Source: Liolophura sinensis
Taxonomy: Eukaryota > Mollusca > Polyplacophora > Chitonida > Chitonidae
DNA length: 50,198 bases
Assembly (NCBI RefSeq): GCF_032854445.1
Contig: NW_027018261.1
Location: forward strand, 1 to 50,198
Direction of reading: 5' to 3'
The position numbers and the translations under genes are program-made. The notes below the pieces were generated by a model that was not told where the DNA came from, did not search any database, and worked only from the letters and a program-made list of their open reading frames with translations. Below, in pieces: positions 37,931 through 50,022 of this stretch (the first letter of the stretch is position 1; the number at the start of each line of letters is the position of its first letter).

Positions 37931-40129
37931 ATGCGCAATTGGGCCAGGCATCTCCAGCTGTTGAAAAATTGCAAATTTCCTTGGTTTCCATGGAGTAAGA
38001 GCCGTTGCTGGGCACGTGATCTTGACATCATTGATTATTCATTTGTGGCTACAGCCAAAAGTATTGGTCGGAGAGCAACGCGGATTGCACCATTCGATTT
38101 CTCGTCACAAAATACGTCCGATTAGCCTCTTTCCAGCAGCATTGGAACAGTTTTCCCACTTTTGGATTTTTGCCTGGTCTTTTTGCTTATTGAAATCGGC
38201 TACATTAACTATGTACAATCGCGACTGGTCATTACTATATTCAACTTTTCATTATAAGTTATGTGCCCTTCGGTAGCCCAGACGACGTCAAATCTTTGGG
38301 CCAAGCCCATTTAACTCACCCACCAAATGTCTTACTTCTAAGTCGAAGACAAACTCAATGTCTTTATCTACATGTAGAAAAACCACACCATTTGTATATA
38401 AAAAAAACACAAGGTACTTGATACAATCCGCTGTAAAAAGTACAATTGAACACTGACCCACATCAATAAGGTGCCAAAGGATGCGCAATTGGGCCAGGCA
38501 TCTCCAGCTGTTGAAAAATTGCAAATTTCCTTGGTTTCCATGGAGTAAGAGCCGTTGCTGGGCACGTGATCTTGACATCATTTATTATTCATTTGTGGCT
38601 ACAGCCAAAAGTATTGGTAGGAGAGCAACGCGGTTTGCACCATTCGATTTCTCGTCACAAAATACGTCGGATTAGCCTCTTACCAGCAGCATTGGAACAG
38701 TTTTTCCACTTTTGGATTTTTGCCTGGTCTTTTTGCTAATTGAAATCGGCTACATTAACTATGTACAATCGCGACTGGTCATTACTATATTCAGCATTTC
38801 ATTATAAGTTATGTGCCCTTCGGTAGCCCAGACGACGTCAAATCTTTGGGCCAAGCCCATTTAACTCACCCAGCAAATGTCTTACTCCTAAGTCGAAGAC
38901 AAACTCAATGTCTTTATCTACATGTAGAAAAACCACACCATTTGTTCATAAAAAAACACAAGGTACTTGATACAGTCTGCTGTAAAAAGTACAATTGGAC
39001 ACTGACCCACATCAATAAGGTGCCAAAAGATGCGCAATTGGGCCAGGCATCTCCAGCTGTTGAAAAATTGCAAATTTCTATGGTTTCCATGGATTAAGAG
39101 CCGTTGCTGGGCACGTGATCTTGACATCATTGATTATTCATTTGTGGCTACAGCCAAAAGTATTGGTCGGAGAGCAACGCGGTTTGCACCATTCGCTTTC
39201 TCGTCACAAAATACGTCGGATTAGCCTCTTACCAGCAGCATTGGAACAGTTTTTCTACTTTTGGATTTTTGCCTGGTCTTTTTGCGAATTGAAATCGGCT
39301 ACATTAACTATGTACAATCGCGACTGGTCATTACTATATTCAACTTTTCATTATAAGTTATGTGCCCTTCGGTAGCCCAGACGACGTCAAATCTTTGGGC
39401 CAAGCCCATTTAACTCACCCAGCAAATGTCTTACTTCTAAGTCGAAGAAAAACTCAATGTCTTTATCTACATGTAGAAAAACCACACCATTTGTATATAA
39501 AAAAAACACAAGGTACTTGATACAATACGCTGTAAAAAGTACAATTGAACACTGACCCACATCAATAAAGTGGCAAAAGATGCGCAATTGGGCCAGGCAT
39601 CTCCAGCTGTTGAAAAATTGCAAATTTCTATGGTTTCCATGGATTAAGAGCCGTTGCTGGGCACGTGATCTTGACATCATTGATTATTCATTTGTGGCTA
39701 CAGCCAAAAGTATTGGTCGGAGAGCAACGCGGTTTGCACCATTCGATTTCTCGTCACAAAATACGTCGGATTAGCCTCTTACCAGCAGCATTGGAACAGT
39801 TTTTCTACTTTTGGATTTTTGCCTGGTCTTTATGCGAATTGAAATCGGGTACATTAACTATGTACAATCGCGACTGGTCATTACTATATTCAACTTTTCA
39901 TTATAAGTTATGTGCCCTTCGGTAGCCCAGACGACGTCAAATCTTTGGGCCAAGCCCATTTAACTCACCCAGCAAATGTCTTACTTCTAAGTCGAAGACA
40001 ATCTCAATATCTTTATCTACATGTAGAAAAACCACACCATTTGTATATAAAAAAAACACAAGGTACTTGATACAATCCGCTGTAAAAAGTACAATTGAAC
40101 ACTGACCCACATCAATAAGGTGCCAAAGG
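37931..40129 (+). repeat. Four-monomer block G D' H J
   Basis: Monomers start at 37931, 38481, 39030 and 39580. G-D'-H repeats the preceding block; J (CTCAATATC near 40010) replaces D-H. Private changes include GTCCGATT near 38119, CCCACCAAATG near 38320 and AATTGGACAC near 38995. The H copy carries AATAAAG near 39567. Confidence 0.82.
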
Positions 40130-42328
40130 ATGCGCAATTGGGCCAGGCATCTCCAGCTGTTGAAAAATTGCAAATTTCCTTGGTTTCCATGGAGTAAGAG
40201 CCGTTGCTGGGCACGTGATCTTGACATCATTGATTATTCATTTGTGGCTACAGCCAAAAGTATTGGTCGGAGAGCAACGCGGTTTGCACCATTCGATTTC
40301 TCGTCACAAAATACGTCGGATTAGCCTCTTACCAGCAGCATTGGAACAGTTTTTCCACTTTTGGATTTTTGCCTGGTCTTTTTGCTAATTGAAATCGGCT
40401 ACATTAACTATGTACAATCGCGACTGGTCATTACTATATTCAACTTTTCATTATAAGTTATGTGCCCTTCGGTAGCCCAGACGACGTCAAATCTTTGGGC
40501 CAAGCCCATTTAACTCACCCAGCAAATGTCTTACTCCTAAGTCGAAGACAAACTCAATGTCTTTATTTACATGTAGAAAAACCACACCATTTGTTCATAA
40601 AAAAACACAAGGTACTTAATACAGTCTGCTGTAAAAAGTACAATTGAACACTGACCCACATCAATAAGGTGCCAAAAGATGCGCAATTGGGCCAGGCATC
40701 TCCAGCTGTTGAAAAATTGCAAATTTCTATGGTTTCCATGGATTAAGAGCCGTTGCTGGGCACGTGATCTTGACATCATTGATTATTCATTTGTGGCTAC
40801 AGCCAAAAGTATTGGTCGGAGAGCAACGCGGTTTGCACCATTCGATTTCTCGTCACCAAATACGTCGGATTAGCCTCTTACCAGCAGCATTGGAACAGTT
40901 TTTCTACTTTTGGATTTTTGCCTGGTCTTTTTGCGAATTGAAATCGGCTACATTAACTATGTACAATCGCGACTGGTCATTACTATATTCAACTTTTCAT
41001 TATAAGTTATGTGCCCTTCGGTAGCCCAGACGACGTCAAATCTTTGGGCCAAGCCCATTTAACTCACCCAGCAAATGTCTTACTTCTAAGTCGAAGAAAA
41101 ACTCAATGTCTTTATCTACATGTAGAAAAACCACACCATTTGTATATAAAAAAAACAAAAGGTACTTGATACAATCCGCTGTAAAAAGTACAATTGAACA
41201 CTGACCCACATCAATAAAGTGGCAAAAGATGCGCAATTGGGCCAGGCATCTCCAGCTGTTGAAAAATTGCAAATTTCTATGGTTTCCATGGATTAAGAGC
41301 CGTTGCTGGGCACGTGATCTTGACATCATTGATTATTCATTTGTGGCTACAGCCAAAAGTATTGGTCGGAGAGCAACGCGGTTTGCACCATTCGATTTCT
41401 CGTCACAAAATACGTCGGATTAGCCTCTTACCAGCAGCATTGGAACAGTTTTTCCACTTTTGGATTTTTGCCTGGTCTTTTTGCTAATTGAAATCGGCTA
41501 CATTAACTATGTACAATCGCGACTGGTCATTACTATATTCAGCATTTCATTATAAGTTATGTGCCCTTCGGTAGCCCAGACGACGTCAAATCTTTGGGCC
41601 AAGCCCATTTAACTCACCCAGCAAATGTCTTACTTCTAAGTCGAAGAAAAACTCAATGTCTTTATCTACATGTAGAAAAACCACACCATTTGTATATAAA
41701 AAAAACAAAAGGTACTTGATACAATACGCTGTAAAAAGTACAATTGAACACTGACCCACATCAATAAAGTGGCAAAAGATGCGCAATTGGGCCAGGCATC
41801 TCCAGCTGTTGAAAAATTGCAAATTTCTATGGTTTCCATGGATTAAGAGCCGTTGCTGGGCACGTGATCTTGACATCATTGATTATTCATTTGTGGCTAC
41901 AGCCAAAAGTATTGGTCGGAGAGCAACGCGGTTTGCACCATTCGATTTCTCGTCACAAAATACGTCGGATTAGCCTCTTACCAGCAGCATTGGAACAGTT
42001 TTTCTACTTTTGGATTTTTGCCTGGTCTTTGTGCGAATTGAAATCGGGTACATTAACTATGTACAATCGCGACTGGTCATTACTATATTCAACTTTTCAT
42101 TATAAGTTATGTGCCCTTCGGTAGCCCAGACGACGTCAAATCTTTGGGCCAAGCCCATTTAACTCACCCAGCAAATGTCTTACTTCTAAGTCGAAGACAA
42201 TCTCAATATCTTTATCTACATGTAGAAAAACCACACCATTTGTATATAAAAAAAACACAAGGTACTTGATACAATCCGCTGTTAAAAGTACAATTGAACA
42301 CTGACCCACATCAATAAGGTGCCAAAGG
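40130..42328 (+). repeat. Four-monomer block D' H H J
   Basis: Monomers start at 40130, 40679, 41229 and 41779. The J copy matches 39580 at an offset of 2,199 bp (CGGGTAC and a changed CTTTRTGCG near 39831 and 42030), although the base differs (A against G). CTGTTAAAAG near 42280 is shared with the J at 42878. Confidence 0.8.
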
Positions 42329-44526
42329 ATGCGCAATTGGGCCAGGCATCTCCAGCTGTTGAAAAATTGCAAATTTCCTTGGTTTCCATGGAGTAAGAGC
42401 CGTTGCTGGGCACGTGATCTTGACATCATTGATTATTCATTTGTGGCTACAGCCAAAAGTATTGGTCGGAGAGCAACGCGGTTTGCACCATTCGATTTCT
42501 CGTCACAAAATACGTCGGATTAGCCTCTTACCAGCAGCATTGGAACATTTTTTCTACTTTTGGATTTTTGCCTGGTCTTTTTGCGAATTGAAATCGGCTA
42601 CATTAACTATGTACAATCGCGACTTTTCATTACTATATTCAACTTTTCATTATAAGTTATGTGCCCTTCGGTAGCCCAGACGACGTCAAATCTTTGGGCC
42701 AAGCCCATTTAATTCACCCAGCAAATGTCTTACTTCTAAGTCGAAGACAAACTCAATGTCTTTATCTACATGTAGAAAAACCCCACCATTTGTTTATAAA
42801 AAAACACAAGGTACTTGATACAGTCTGCTGTAAAAAGTACAATTGAACACTGACCCACATCAATAAGGTGCCAAAAGATGCGCAATTGGGCCAGGCATCT
42901 CCAGCTGTTGAAAAATTGCAAATTTCCTTGGTTTCCATGGATTAAGAGCCGTTGCTGGGCACGTGATCTTGACATCATTGATTATTCATTTGTGGCTACA
43001 GCCAAAAGTATTGGTCGGAGAGCAACGCGGTTTGCACCATTCGATTTCCCGTCACAAAATACGTCGGATTAGCCTCTTACCAGCAGCATTGGAACAGTTT
43101 TTCTACTTTTGGATTTTTGCCTGGTCTTTTTGCGAATTGAAATCGGCTACATTAACTATGTACAATCGCGACTGGTCATTACTATATTCAACTTTTCATT
43201 ATAAGTTATGTGCCCTTCGGTAGCCCAGACGACGTCAAATCTTTGGGCCAAGCCCATTTAACTCACCCAGCAAATGTCTTACTTCTAAGTCGAAGACAAT
43301 CTCAATATCTTTATCTACATGTAGAAAAACCACACCATTTGTATATAAAAAAAACACAAGGTACTTGATACAATCCGCTGTTAAAAGTACAATTGAACAC
43401 TGACCCACATCAATAAGGTGCCAAAGGATGCGCAATTGGGCCAGGCATCTCCAGCTGTTGAAAAATTGCAAATTTCCTTGGTTTCCATGGAGTAAGAGCC
43501 GTTGCTGGGCACGTGATCTTGACATCATTGATTATTCATTTGTGGCTACAGCCAAAAGTATTGGTCGGAGAGCAACGCGGTTTGCACCATTCGATTTCTC
43601 GTCACAAAATACGTCGGATTAGCCTCTTACCAGCAGCATTGGAACAGTTTTTCCACTTTTGGATTTTTGCCTGGTCTTTTTGCTAATTGAAATCGGCTAC
43701 ATTAACTATGTACAATCGCGACTGGTCATTACTATATTCAGCATTTCATTATAAGTTATGTGCCCTTCGGTAGCCCAGACGACGTCAAATCTTTGGGCCA
43801 AGCCCATTTAACTCACCCAGCAAATGTCTTACTCCTAAGTCGAAGACAAACTCAATGTCTTTATCTACATGTAGAAAAACCACACCATTTGTTTATAAAA
43901 AAACACAAGGTACTTGATACAGTCTGCTGTAAAAAGTACAATTGAACACTGACCCACATCAATAAGGTGCCAAAAGATGCGCAATTGGGCCAGGCATCTC
44001 CAGCTGTTGAAAAATTGCAAATTTCTATGGTTTCCATGGATTAAGAGCCGTTGCTGGGCACGTGATCTTGACATCATTGATTATTCACTTGTGGCTACAG
44101 CCAAAAGTATTGGTCGGAGAGCAACGCAGTTTGCACCATTCGCTTTCTCGTCACAAAATACGTCGGATTAGCCTCTTACCAGCAGCATTGGAACAGTTTT
44201 TCTACTTTTGGATTTTTGCCTGGTCTTTTTGCTAATTGAAATCGGCTACATTAACTATGTACAATCGCGACTGGTCATTACTATATTCAACTTTTCATTA
44301 TAAGTTATGTGCCCTTCGGTAGCCCAGACGACGTCAAATCTTTGGGCCAAGCCCATTTAACTCACCCAGCAAATGTCTTACTTCTAAGTCGAAGAAAAAC
44401 TCAATGTCTTTATCTACATGTAGAAAAACCACACCATTTGTATATAAAAAAAACAAAAGGTACTTGATACAATACCCTGTAAAAAGTACAATTGAACACT
44501 GACCCACATCAATAAAGTGGCAAAAG
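42329..44526 (+). repeat. Four-monomer HOR E* J D H, copy 1 (2,198 bp)
   Basis: Monomers start at 42329 (E*), 42878 (J), 43428 (D) and 43977 (H). E* has GAACATTTTTT near 42545, CGACTTTTC near 42621, TTAATTCAC and ACCCCACC. The following copy has GATTTCCCGTC near 43045, a marker repeated after every E*. The H copy has TTATTCACTTG near 44085. Confidence 0.86.
42622..42652 (+). repeat. Short direct repeat ACTTTTCATTA created in E* monomers
   Basis: In E* copies the usual GACTGGTCATTA reads GACTTTTCATTA, giving a perfect 11-base direct repeat with the ACTTTTCATTA located 20 bp downstream. The same pair is at 44820-44850, 47020-47050 and 49215-49245. Other subtypes have only the downstream copy. 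Confidence 0.85.
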
Positions 44527-46726
44527 ATGCGCAATTGGGCCAGGCATCTCCAGCTGTTGAAAAATTGCAAATTTCTATGGTTTCCATGGATTAAGAGCCG
44601 TTGCTGGGCACGTGATCTTGACATCATTGATTATTCATTTGTGGCTACAACCAAAAGTATTGGTCGGAGAGCAACGCGGTTTGCACCATTCGATTTCTCG
44701 TCACAAAATACGTCGGATTAGCCTCTTACCAGCAGCATTGGAACATTTTTTCTACTTTTGGATTTTTGCCTGGTCTTTTTGCGAATTGAAATCGGCTACA
44801 TTAACTATGTACAATCGCCACTTTTCATTACTATATTCAACTTTTCATTATAAGTTATGTGCCCTTCGGTAGCCCAGACGACGTCAAATCTTTGGGCCAA
44901 GCCCATTTAATTCACCCAGCAAATGTCTTACTTCTAAGTCGAAGACAAACTCAATGTCTTTATCTACATGTAGAAAAACCCCACCATTTGTTTATAAAAA
45001 AACACAAGGTACTTGATACAGTCTGCTGTAAAAAGTACAATTGAACACTGACCCACATCAATAAGGTGCCAAAAGATGCGCAATTGGGCCAGGCATCTCC
45101 AGCTGTTGAAAAATTGCAAATTTCCTTGGTTTCCATGGATTAAGAGCCGTTGCTGGGCACGTGATCTTGACATCATTGATTATTCATTTGTGGCTACAGC
45201 CAAAAGTATTGGTCGGAGAGCAACGCGGTTTGCACCATTCGATTTCCCGTCACAAAATACGTCGGATTAGCCTCTTACCAGCAGCATTGGAACAGTTTTT
45301 CTACTTTTGGATTTTTGCCTGGTCTTTTTGCGAATTGAAATCGGCTACATTAACTATGTACAATCGCGACTGGTCATTACTATATTCAACTTTTCATTAT
45401 AAGTTATGTGCTCTTCGGTAGCCCAGACGACGTCAAATCTTTGGGCCAAGCCCATTTAACTCACCCAGCAAATGTCTTACTTCTAAGTCGAAGAAAAACT
45501 CAATGTCTTTATCTACATGTAGAAAAACCACACCATTTGTATATCAAAAAAAACAAAAGGTACTTGATACAATCCGCTGTAAAAAGTACAATTGAACACT
45601 GACCCACATCAATAAGGTGCCAAAGGATGCGCAATTGGGCCAGGCATCTCCAGCTGTTGAAAAATTGCAAATTTCCTTGGTTTCCATGGAGTAAGAGCCG
45701 TTGCTGGGCACGTGATCTTGACATCATTGATTATTCATTTGTGGCTACAGCCAAAAGTATTGGTCGGAGAGCAACGCGGTTTGCACCATTCGATTTCTCG
45801 TCACAAAATACGTCGGATTAGCCTCTTACCAGCAGCATTGGAACAGTTTTTCTACTTTTGGATTTTTGCCTGGTCTTTTTGCGAATTGAAATCGGCTACA
45901 TTAACTATGTACAATCGCGACTGGTCATTACTATATTCAACTTTTCATTATAAGTTATGTGCCCTTCGGTAGCCCAGACGACGTCAAATCTTTGGGCCAA
46001 GCCCATTTAACTCACCCAGCAAATGTCTTACTTCTAAGTCGAAGACAAACTCAATGTCTTTATCTACATGTAGAAAAACCACACCATTTGTATATAAAAA
46101 AAACAAAAGGTACTTGATACAATCCGCTGTAAAAAGTACAATTGAACACTGACCCACATCAATAAGGTGCCAAAGGATGCGCAATTGGGCCAGGCATCTC
46201 CAGCTGTTGAAAAATTGCAAATTTCCTTGGTTTCCATGGAGTAAGAGCCGTTGCTGGGCACGTGATCTTGACATCATTGATTATTCACTTGTGGCTACAG
46301 CCAAAAGTATTGGTCGGAGAGCAACGCGGTTTGCACCATTCGCTTTCTCGTCACAAAATACGTCGGATTAGCCTCTTACCAGCAGCATTGGAACAGTTTT
46401 TCTACTTTTGGATTTTTGCCTGGTCTTTTTGCTAATTGAAATCGGCTACATTAACTATGTACAATCGCGACTGGTCATTACTATATTCAACTTTTCATTA
46501 TAAGTTATGTGCCCTTCGGTAGCCCAGACGACGTCAAATCTTTGGGCCAAGCCCATTTAACTCACCCAGCAAATGTCTTACTTCTAAGTCGAAGAAAAAC
46601 TCAATGTCTTTATCTACATGTAGAAAAACCACACCATTTGTATATAAAAAAAACAAAAGGTACTTGATACAATACCCTGTAAAAAGTACAATTGAACACT
46701 GACCCACATCAATAAAGTGGCAAAAG
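44527..46726 (+). repeat. Four-monomer HOR E* A K H, copy 2 (2,200 bp)
   Basis: Monomers start at 44527, 45076, 45627 and 46177. From about 43977 to 45700 this stretch is nearly identical to 46177-47900 at an offset of 2,200 bp; the differences I noticed are near 44128, 44819 and 45412. TCGCCA near 44815 destroys the usual TCGCGA palindrome. K is a singleton with CAAACTC and an A8 CAAAAGG tract. Confidence 0.87.
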
Positions 46727-48921
46727 ATGCGCAATTGGGCCAGGCATCTCCAGCTGTTGAAAAATTGCAAATTTCTATGGTTTCCATGGATTAAGAGCCG
46801 TTGCTGGGCACGTGATCTTGACATCATTGATTATTCATTTGTGGCTACAACCAAAAGTATTGGTCGGAGAGCAACGCGGTTTGCACCATTCGATTTCTCG
46901 TCACAAAATACGTCGGATTAGCCTCTTACCAGCAGCATTGGAACATTTTTTCTACTTTTGGATTTTTGCCTGGTCTTTTTGCGAATTGAAATCGGCTACA
47001 TTAACTATGTACAATCGCGACTTTTCATTACTATATTCAACTTTTCATTATAAGTTATGTGCCCTTCGGTAGCCCAGACGACGTCAAATCTTTGGGCCAA
47101 GCCCATTTAATTCACCCAGCAAATGTCTTACTTCTAAGTCGAAGACAAACTCAATGTCTTTATCTACATGTAGAAAAACCCCACCATTTGTTTATAAAAA
47201 AACACAAGGTACTTGATACAGTCTGCTGTAAAAAGTACAATTGAACACTGACCCACATCAATAAGGTGCCAAAAGATGCGCAATTGGGCCAGGCATCTCC
47301 AGCTGTTGAAAAATTGCAAATTTCCTTGGTTTCCATGGATTAAGAGCCGTTGCTGGGCACGTGATCTTGACATCATTGATTATTCATTTGTGGCTACAGC
47401 CAAAAGTATTGGTCGGAGAGCAACGCGGTTTGCACCATTCGATTTCCCGTCACAAAATACGTCGGATTAGCCTCTTACCAGCAGCATTGGAACAGTTTTT
47501 CTACTTTTGGATTTTTGCCTGGTCTTTTTGCGAATTGAAATCGGCTACATTAACTATGTACAATCGCGACTGGTCATTACTATATTCAACTTTTCATTAT
47601 AAGTTATGTGCCCTTCGGTAGCCCAGACGACGTCAAATCTTTGGGCCAAGCCCATTTAACTCACCCAGCAAATGTCTTACTTCTAAGTCGAAGAAAAACT
47701 CAATGTCTTTATCTACATGTAGAAAAACCACACCATTTGTATATCAAAAAAAACAAAAGGTACTTGATACAATCCGCTGTAAAAAGTACAATTGAACACT
47801 GACCCACATCAATAAGGTGCCAAAGGATGCGCAATTGGGCCAGGCATCTCCAGCTGTTGAAAAATTGCAAATTTCCTTGGTTTCCATGGAGTAAGAGCCG
47901 TTGCTGGGCACGTGATCTTGACATCATTGATTATTCATTTGTGGCTACAGCCAAAAGTATTGGTCGGAGAGCAACGCGGTTTGCACCATTCGATTTCTCG
48001 TCACCAAATACGTCGGATTAGCCTCTTACCAGCAGCATTGGAACAGTTTTTCCACTTTTGGATTTTTGCCTGTTCTTTTTGCGAATTGAAATCGGCTACA
48101 TTAACTATGTACAATCGCGACTGGTCATTACTATATTCAACTTTTCATTATAAGTTATGTGCCCTTCGGTAGCCCAGACGACGTCAAATCTTTGGGCCAA
48201 GCCCATTTAACTCACCCAGCAAATGTCTTACTTCTAAGTCGAAGACAATCTCAATGTCTTTATCTACATGTAGAAAAACCACACCATTTGTATATAAAAA
48301 AAACACAAGGTACTTGATACAATCCGCTGCAAAAAGTACAATTGAACACTGACCCACATCAATAAGGTGCCAAAGGATGCGCAATTGGGCCAGGCATCTC
48401 CAGCTGTTGAAAAATTGCAAATTTCCTTGGTTTCCATGGAGTAAGAGCCGTTGCTGGGCACGTGATCTTGACATCATTGATTATTCATTTCTGGTTACAG
48501 CCAAAAGTATTGGTCGGAGAGCAACGCGGTTTGCACCATTCGATTTCTCGTCACAAAATACGTCGAATTAGCATCTTACCAACAGCATTGGAACAGCTTT
48601 TCTACTTTTGGATTTTTGCCTGGTCTTTTTGCGAATTGAAATCGGCTACATTAACTATGTACAATCGCGACTGGTCATTACTATATTCAACTTTTCATTA
48701 TAAGTTATGTGCCCTTCGGTAGCCCAGACGACGTCAAATCTTTGGGCCAAGCCCATTTAACTCACCCAACAAATGTCTTACTTCTAAGTCGAAGACAAAC
48801 TCAATGTCTTTATCTACATGTAGAAAAACCACACCATTTGTATATAAAAAAAACACACTTGATACAATCCGCTGTAAAAAGTACAATTAAACACTGACCC
48901 ACATCAATAAGGTGCCAAAGG
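46727..48921 (+). repeat. Four-monomer HOR E* A F-like L, copy 3 (2,195 bp)
   Basis: Monomers start at 46727, 47276, 47827 and 48377. E* and A repeat the previous unit; the last two monomers differ from it. L at 48377 is 545 bp and the most divergent copy in the window (see separate entry). Confidence 0.86.
48377..48921 (+). repeat. Divergent 545-bp monomer L
   Basis: Private changes include TTCTGGTTAC near 48490, GTCGAATTAGCATC near 48563, CCAACAGC near 48579, AACAGCTTTT near 48593 and AATTAAACAC near 48888, plus a five-base deletion after the A-rich tract near 48857 (AACACACTTG where other copies have AACACAAGGTACTTG). No other copy carries this set, so this monomer has escaped recent homogenisation or was brought in from a distant part of the array. 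Confidence 0.88.
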
Positions 48922-50022
48922 ATGCGCAATTGGGCCAGGCATCTCCAGCTGTTGAAAAATTGCAAATTTCCTTGGTTTCCATGGAGTAAGAGCCGTTGCT
49001 GGGCACGTGATCTTGACATCATTGATTATTCATTTGTGGCTACAGCCAAAAGTATTGGTCGGAGAGCAACGCGGTTTGCACCATTCGATTTCTCGTCACC
49101 AAATACGTCGGATTAGCCTCTTACCAGCAGCATTGGAACATTTTTTCTACTTTTGGATTTTTGCCTGGTCTTTTTGCGAATTGAAATCGGCTACATTAAC
49201 TATGTACAATCGCGACTTTTCATTACTATATTCAACTTTTCATTATAAGTTATGTGCCCTTCGGTAGCCCAGACGACGTCAAATCTTTGGGCCAAGCCCA
49301 TTTAATTCACCCAGCAAATGTCTTACTTCTAAGTCGAAGACAAACTCAATGTCTTTATCTACATGTAGAAAAACCCCACCATTTGTTTATAAAAAAACAC
49401 AAGGTACTTGATACAGTCTGCTGTAAAAAGTACAATTGAACACTGACCCACATCAATAAGGTGCCAAAAGATGCGCAATTGGGCCAGGCATCTCCAGCTG
49501 TTGAAAAATTGCAAATTTCCTTGGTTTCCATGGATTAAGAGCCGTTGCTGGGCACGTGATCTTGACATCATTGATTATTCATTTGTGGCTACAGCCAAAA
49601 GTATTGGTCGGAGAGCAACGCGGTTTGCACCATTCGATTTCCCGTCACAAAATACGTCGGATTAGCCTCTTACCAGCAGCATTGGAACAGTTTTTCTACT
49701 TTTGGATTTTTGCCTGGTCTTTTTGCGAATTGAAATCGGCTACATTAACTATGTACAATCGCGACTGGTCATTACTATATTCAACTTTTCATTATAAGTT
49801 ATGTGCCCTTCGGTAGCCCAGACGACGTCAAATCTTTGGGCCAAGCCCATTTAACTCACCCAGCAAATGTCTTACTTCTAAGTCGAAGAAAAACTCAATG
49901 TCTTTATCTACATGTAGAAAAACCACACCATTTGTATATCAAAAAAAAACAAAAGGTACTTGATACAATCCGCTGTAAAAAGTACAATTGAACACTGACC
50001 CACATCAATAAGGTGCCAAAGG
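48922..50022 (+). repeat. Four-monomer HOR copy 4, first two monomers (E* A)
   Basis: Monomers start at 48922 and 49471 and repeat E*-A from 46727 at an offset of 2,195 bp, including GAACATTTTTT near 49134 and GATTTCCCGTC near 49637. The A copy has the longer TATATC-A9 tract (552 bp), whereas the A copies at 45076 and 47276 are 551 bp. Confidence 0.88.
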
